Origin: an uncultured delta proteobacterium
GTDB lineage: Bacteria; Myxococcota_A; Polyangia; Polyangiales; Polyangiaceae
NCBI GenBank assembly: GCA_903892415.1
Contig: CAITIQ010000668.1
Coordinates: 1-64,000 of the forward strand
DNA length: 64,000 bases
Direction: 5' to 3'
Of this stretch, positions 59,905-64,000 are shown piece after piece. A program made the translations under genes and the position numbers. Within the stretch, counting starts at the first letter, position 1. Each line of letters opens with the position of its first letter. The notes under the pieces are model-generated. The model saw only the letters and a list, made by a program, of their open reading frames with translations. It did not search any database and was not told the origin of the DNA.

Positions 59905-61151
59905 ACATTCTCCAGCAAAAGTTTCTGCACTCTATCGAGGATCTCTCTTGCTAGCTCACTTTTCCGCAGAGTTTGTGATGAGTCCACGCTGGCGGCGGTG
60001 ACCAAAAAGGCTCGGTTGGTATCCCCCGCAAAGGCTTCTGCTGCCGGGTTCGCCACCACGAGATCAACGCCCTTCTTGGTCAGCTTGCGACGGCCTTCCT
60101 CGATGATGGCCTGGTCCGTTCCCGTCTCAACGGCAAACCCAACCAACACCGGTCGCTGCCTACCTGCCCTCGCCTCCCCCACGGTCGCCAAAAGATCTGG
60201 GTTGGGGACCAGCGTGAGCACCATCTCCTCGGACGAGCGCTTCAGCTTCTCCGACGAGGTGCGCTCGAAGCGGTAGTCACCCACTGCTGCCGCCATGATC
60301 AACGCATCGGCTTGCTTGAGATCTTCTCCCAACGCTGTGGTCATTGCCGACTGCATCGAAAGGGCGCTGCGAACGTCCACTCGCTCGACACCGAGCGGCG
60401 TGGGGAGCGTCACCGGTCCTGCGATCAAGGTGACCCGTGCACCGCGACTCGCAGCCTCCTCGGCCAACGCGAAACCCATCTTCCCGGTGGAGCGGTTGCT
60501 CAGGAAGCGCACCGGATCGAGATCCTCCACCGTTGGGCCAGCCGTCACCACCACATGGCGTCCTGTGAGAGCTTGCGAGCGGCTTTCGTTAGGGGTCGGC
60601 GTAAGTTGCTCAAGCAGCGCTTGCACGATGTCCTGGGGTTCGGCCATCCGACCGAAACCATGATCTCCCGACGCGACGACACCATCTACCGGCCCAACGA
60701 ACGTGACGCCGCGCTCTCGCAGTGTCGCCACGTTGGCCGCAGTGGCCGCGTGGTGCCACATCGCTGGGTGCATCGCTGGCGCAACCACGACGGGAACGCG
60801 CGCTGCGAGCACGGTGGCGGTGGCTAGATCGTCGGCGCGACCGTGCGCCATCCGCGCAAGGAAGTCCGCCGTTGCTGGCACCACGACGATCGCATCGACA
60901 GCCGCTGCGATTTCGATGTGACGCTCGCCGCCTTCGCCGTCGAAGGTCTCATCAAATACCCGCTCGCCGGTCAGCCCAGCGAGCGTCGCTGAACCGAGAA
61001 ATTGCTTTGCAGCGCGCGTCATGATCGGAACGACCTCGACACCAGCTGCGAGCAGGCCGCGCGCGACGATGGGTGACTTGTACGCAGCGATGCTCCCGGT
61101 GACGATCATTGCTACCGCTTTGGCGGGCGAACGTGCGGCTGACTCGCTCAT
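59901..61151 (-). CDS. coaBC: bifunctional phosphopantothenoylcysteine decarboxylase/synthase
   Basis: A 416-residue bifunctional enzyme that makes 4'-phosphopantothenoylcysteine and decarboxylates it in coenzyme A synthesis. The N-terminal FMN decarboxylase has VTGSIAAYKSP and PAMHPAMW, the PAMN loop with the His variant found in some phyla. The C-terminal synthase starts HVVVTAGPTVEDLDPVRFLSNRSTGKMG. Its ATG overlaps the vanW stop as ATGA and its own stop overlaps the CPBP start. The essential CoA step makes the whole run likely to be constitutively expressed. Confidence 0.97.
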   Translation of the reverse strand: MSESAARSPAKAVAMIVTGSIAAYKSPIVARGLLAAGVEVVPIMTRAAKQFLGSATLAGLTGERVFDETFDGEGGERHIEIAAAVDAIVVVPATADFLARMAHGRADDLATATVLAARVPVVVAPAMHPAMWHHAATAANVATLRERGVTFVGPVDGVVASGDHGFGRMAEPQDIVQALLEQLTPTPNESRSQALTGRHVVVTAGPTVEDLDPVRFLSNRSTGKMGFALAEEAASRGARVTLIAGPVTLPTPLGVERVDVRSALSMQSAMTTALGEDLKQADALIMAAAVGDYRFERTSSEKLKRSSEEMVLTLVPNPDLLATVGEARAGRQRPVLVGFAVETGTDQAIIEEGRRKLTKKGVDLVVANPAAEAFAGDTNRAFLVTAASVDSSQTLRKSELAREILDRVQKLLLENV

Positions 61152-62899
61152 GGTGACTTGGCCTTTGCGTCTTTGTTCTTCGACTTCGACTTGTCTTTGC
61201 CTTTGTCGGTCTTGTCCTTGGAAGGTTTTCCTTTAGGGTCTTCCTTCGACTTCGGATCGCCTTTCGCGGGCTTCTTGGCGCTCTTGTCGTCCTTCTTGTC
61301 GTCCTTCTTCTCGTCCTTCGCGTCGGCTTTCTCTTCGTCCTCTGGCTCGTCTTCGAGCGGAGTCTTTTCGAAGCCGAGCTTCTTGATCCAACCACGCTCG
61401 CCCGTTCGCCCATCAACGGCGTTCCAGACCATGCCGCTCGCTGGGTCCTTGGGTTGAGTGGGTGGTCCCTGGGTGATCACCAAGTACTCGTCCACGGTGT
61501 ACTCCGCGTGAGAGTCCTTCTTTAGGCCGGGCTTACGATCATCGGGGCCGGTCCCGACGGCGACGATCTGCGTGGTTGGCGGGTACTTCTCTCGCCATTT
61601 GGTGCGCTCGCCATAAGCGCCATTGCGCACGAGCCTCGAAGAGGTGGCAACAAAGCCCGGGATCCCCCGCTGGGTGACCACGCGTTCGCCTTTGGCGAGC
61701 TTCTCCGACTCTCGCTCGACTTCCTCGAAGGGCAGGATCTCGTCGATGCGGCGGAAGTAGCTCACCGTCTGCTTGCGAGCAGGCCCGAGGATCTCCGCAC
61801 GGACAACGCCACCGGCGACGCGTTCGTGCAGCACCACCGGGAAATCGAAGTTGTTTCGGAACCGGTAGGTGATGTTTGGATAGGAGACCGTCGCGTCGAG
61901 CCCGAGCGTGAGATAGGAGCTCGGCCGCGAGTGTGGGTACCGCTCGACGATCTCGAGGCCGGCGAAGAAGACGGCGGCGTGCAGCGTGCCGGAGATTTGA
62001 CAGGTGCCACCACCGAGACCGTCCACGAGCTCCCCTTGTGCGATCACCGTGGCGACGCGGTAGCCATTGGCCTCATCACGCGGGCCCACCACCTTGTTGA
62101 AGTCGAAGGTCTCGCCCGGCATCAGCACCAAGCCGTCGAGCTTGCTGGCTGCCAATCGAAGATTGTAGGTGCGCTCCTTCGCAGGCCCGACCGAGCTGTA
62201 GCGCGTCTCGAAGAATCCCAGCACCTCGTCGAATTTGACCGCCTCGAGCTCTTTGGCGCGCCGCTTTGGGATCAGCTCCTGCACGTCCGCATCCACCGTG
62301 GTCTGGCCTTTACGAAATGCCGACTCCAGCCGAGCGAGCGTGCCGTAAACGTCGAGCTGATAGCCGACCTTCTCGGGCTTGATGGTGCGCGCTTCTAGGT
62401 TGATGACGGCGTCCTGCGCCGGACTATCAATTTGGCCCTTGAGATCGAGCAGCTTTCCGAGCGCCCGCTCACCCGAGAGGATCAGAGGCAGCGGCACCTC
62501 GACGGCCTCACTACTACCTCGAGCACGCTGGGCGTTCGCCAAGGGTCCACTCTCGAGGCTCGCCTCTCGAACGAACTCAGCGAGCCGCATGCGGTCGATC
62601 TCGAGGCCCAAGTCCGCGCGCGTGATGGGCACGACTTTGCCGTCCGGCAGTCGCAGCTTCACCTCGCCGGCCGCGTACTTGCGCACCAAATCGAGCGCCT
62701 TACCGATGCGATCCTCACCCTCGGGCAAGACGTGCCCGGCGATCTTGAGGGCGGGCAAAGCAAGCGCAGGCTTGGCCTCCGGAGCCTTTGCCGGTTCATC
62801 CTTGGGCGTGAGCAGATATGCGCTCGCGGAACCACCGACGGCGAGAACACCGACGATCGCCGCGAGGCGTAGAGCACCAAAGGACCGCAACCAGGACAC
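61148..62899 (-). CDS. VanW family protein with charged Lys/Asp/Ser-rich tail
   Basis: A 583-residue protein with an N-terminal membrane anchor and possible signal (FGALRLAAIVGVLAVGGSASAYLL). Residues about 60-230 look like putative peptidoglycan-binding domain 4 repeats. VanW follows at about 240-400 (RLAASKLDGLVLMPGETFDFNKVVG, GGGTCQISGTLHAA, RPSSYLTLGLDATVSYP). About 65 C-terminal residues are almost only Lys, Asp, Glu, Pro, Ser and Gly. VanW proteins are linked to cell-wall processes, mechanism unclear. It is 47 bp after uvrC and 4-bp coupled to coaBC. Confidence 0.92.
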   Translation of the reverse strand: MSWLRSFGALRLAAIVGVLAVGGSASAYLLTPKDEPAKAPEAKPALALPALKIAGHVLPEGEDRIGKALDLVRKYAAGEVKLRLPDGKVVPITRADLGLEIDRMRLAEFVREASLESGPLANAQRARGSSEAVEVPLPLILSGERALGKLLDLKGQIDSPAQDAVINLEARTIKPEKVGYQLDVYGTLARLESAFRKGQTTVDADVQELIPKRRAKELEAVKFDEVLGFFETRYSSVGPAKERTYNLRLAASKLDGLVLMPGETFDFNKVVGPRDEANGYRVATVIAQGELVDGLGGGTCQISGTLHAAVFFAGLEIVERYPHSRPSSYLTLGLDATVSYPNITYRFRNNFDFPVVLHERVAGGVVRAEILGPARKQTVSYFRRIDEILPFEEVERESEKLAKGERVVTQRGIPGFVATSSRLVRNGAYGERTKWREKYPPTTQIVAVGTGPDDRKPGLKKDSHAEYTVDEYLVITQGPPTQPKDPASGMVWNAVDGRTGERGWIKKLGFEKTPLEDEPEDEEKADAKDEKKDDKKDDKSAKKPAKGDPKSKEDPKGKPSKDKTDKGKDKSKSKNKDAKAKSP

Positions 62900-62946
62900 G
62901 CCGGCATCTTGGTTTCTGCAGCTCCTGCTGGCAAGTCCGAGGTCGT

Positions 62947-64000
62947 TTAGGCCTTCGGTGACTCGGCCCAGCTGCGGACCTTTCGCGCTTGCGCGGCCGA
63001 TATTCCAGGAATTGCTTCGAGCGCTTCGAGACTCGCCGCTCGCACCGCCTCGACCGAGCCGAGCGCGATCAGCAGGCGCTTTCTCGCCTCCTTGCCAACG
63101 CCCACGATGTCGTCGATCTCGCTCGTAAAGCGCCGTTTCTTGCCGAGCTTGGTACGCAGATGATTGGCGAAGCGATGCGCTTCGTCACGTGCGCGCGCTA
63201 GGAAGAAGAGCGCCGAGCTCTCGCCGCGCAGGGGAATGCCGTTCTTTTGACCCGGGCAGTACACACGGTCGACCAGCTTCTCACCGGTCGCTGATTCGCG
63301 CTCTTTGGCCAAGCCCACGATCGCGAGATCGTGAAGACCGAGATCGCGTGCAGCAGCCAAGGCAACGTTGAGTTGCCCGCGACCACCGTCGACCACGAAG
63401 AGGTCCGGCAGATCCCAGTCCCCAGCAGTAGACGGTTCTCCAGCCTCCTTGGCCTCAATCGCTTCTCGACCGCGACGAAATCTGCGCCCGAGGACCTCAA
63501 CCATTGCGCCGTAATCATCATTGGTCACCGAGCGCACGTGGAATGAGCGATAGCGCTTCTTGTCCGGCTGACCGTCCAGGAGCGACACCACCGCACCCAC
63601 GGTATCGCTGCCACCGATGTGCGAAATGTCGCAGCACTCGATGCGGCGCGGCAAGGTCGAGAGGCGCAGCTTGTCACGCAGCTCCAGCAGGCGAGCCTCC
63701 ACGTCCTCTTGCGCTCGGCGCTTCGACTTGAAGCTCTGCCTGGCGTTGTCCTCGGCCATGTCGAGCAGCTTCTTTCGTTGGCCGCGCTTGGGGACCACGA
63801 TGGCCACTTTGCGCCCGCGTCGCTCGCTCAGCAGCTCTTCGATACCGGCCACGCCGTCGGGCAACGCCGGCAAAATGATCTCCTCCGGAATGGGCCCACG
63901 TTCTCCATCCGCCGCATAAAACTCACTCAGGAAGTTCGACAATACCTCCTCATCCGGGAGTTCAATGCGCGTTAGCGAGTAGGCCACATTGTCGCTTACT
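62947..64000 (-). CDS. uvrC: excinuclease ABC subunit C, C-terminal part (5' end beyond window)
   Basis: The coding frame stays open to the right edge, so this is the C-terminal part of UvrC, about 350 residues visible of about 600 usual. It starts near the UvrC middle region and includes the RNase-H-like nuclease core (IECCDISHIGGSDTVGAVV, VVDGGRGQLNVALAA), HRFANHLRTKLGKK, and the final helix-hairpin-helix pair (IDDIVGVGKEARKRLLIALGS, IPGISAAQARKV). UvrC makes the 3' and 5' incisions in nucleotide excision repair. It is the first gene of the run to vanW. Confidence 0.96.
   Translation of the reverse strand, partial: VSDNVAYSLTRIELPDEEVLSNFLSEFYAADGERGPIPEEIILPALPDGVAGIEELLSERRGRKVAIVVPKRGQRKKLLDMAEDNARQSFKSKRRAQEDVEARLLELRDKLRLSTLPRRIECCDISHIGGSDTVGAVVSLLDGQPDKKRYRSFHVRSVTNDDYGAMVEVLGRRFRRGREAIEAKEAGEPSTAGDWDLPDLFVVDGGRGQLNVALAAARDLGLHDLAIVGLAKERESATGEKLVDRVYCPGQKNGIPLRGESSALFFLARARDEAHRFANHLRTKLGKKRRFTSEIDDIVGVGKEARKRLLIALGSVEAVRAASLEALEAIPGISAAQARKVRSWAESPKA

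Overview
The window reads as chromosomal DNA of a myxobacterium (Myxococcota, probably Polyangiales). The signs are a MYXO-CTERM-like tail on a secreted protein, DUF4215-type Cys-rich repeats, an FHA-fused sigma-54 activator, a kinase-like protein, and about 16 predicted lipoproteins whose mature ends are Gly/Ser/Pro/Asn-rich tethers. The organism is inferred from gene content only. I find 57 protein genes on both strands and one partial tRNA. No transposase, integrase, phage gene, CRISPR array or rRNA was seen.

Layout. 1-2.5 kb: the 5' part of initiator tRNA-Met (minus), then a minus-strand run of a zinc-ribbon/lipobox protein, a lipase-like hydrolase and a small coupled protein, divergent from a lipoprotein. 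2.5-6.3 kb: a large AfsR/LuxR-type STAND ATPase with TPRs and a C-terminal DNA-binding-like domain, a small unknown protein, and a lipoprotein with a 36-bp tandem repeat. 6.3-11.2 kb: a cytochrome P450 divergent from a penicillin-acylase-family lipoprotein, then a low-complexity lipoprotein. 11.3-23.3 kb: an FHA-NtrC activator, a hydrolase, several secreted lipoproteins (FGE-like, DUF4215, HExxH, vWA, duplicated Cys modules), a predicted pseudokinase and small membrane proteins. 23.4-28 kb: a GreA/GreB-like factor, a trypsin-like lipoprotein, an MFS exporter and an esterase-like lipoprotein.

28-33.5 kb: a minus-strand tyrosine catabolism operon (fahA-maiA-hppD) between a hypothetical gene and an SDR-family gene. 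Homogentisate dioxygenase (hmgA), the middle step, is absent. 33.5-40.2 kb: an FMO-like flavoprotein translationally coupled to a Rieske oxygenase, a membrane protein, a histidine kinase/NtrC-type regulator pair and a second Rieske oxygenase. No ferredoxin or reductase lies nearby. 40-49.3 kb: a TPR lipoprotein, a Cys-rich lipoprotein, UspA, then DUF1993-methyltransferase-AbgT transporter, and a Gly-rich lipoprotein coupled to a DUF4331 protein. 49.6-58.3 kb: gmd, a duplicated membrane/PH-like protein, a second trypsin-like lipoprotein, a triple cytochrome-c protein, yebC, fdhD and dmeF. 58.3-64 kb: a tightly packed minus-strand run uvrC-vanW-coaBC-CPBP protease-MBL hydrolase; uvrC is cut by the window edge.

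The most unexpected large-scale signal is a strand-polarised octamer. By hand count CCAACCAA occurs 17 times on the + strand and its complement never, evenly across genes of both orientations. Many ORFs open at in-frame codons upstream of a convincing signal peptide or ribosome binding site; starts were trimmed and the reason is given in each entry.
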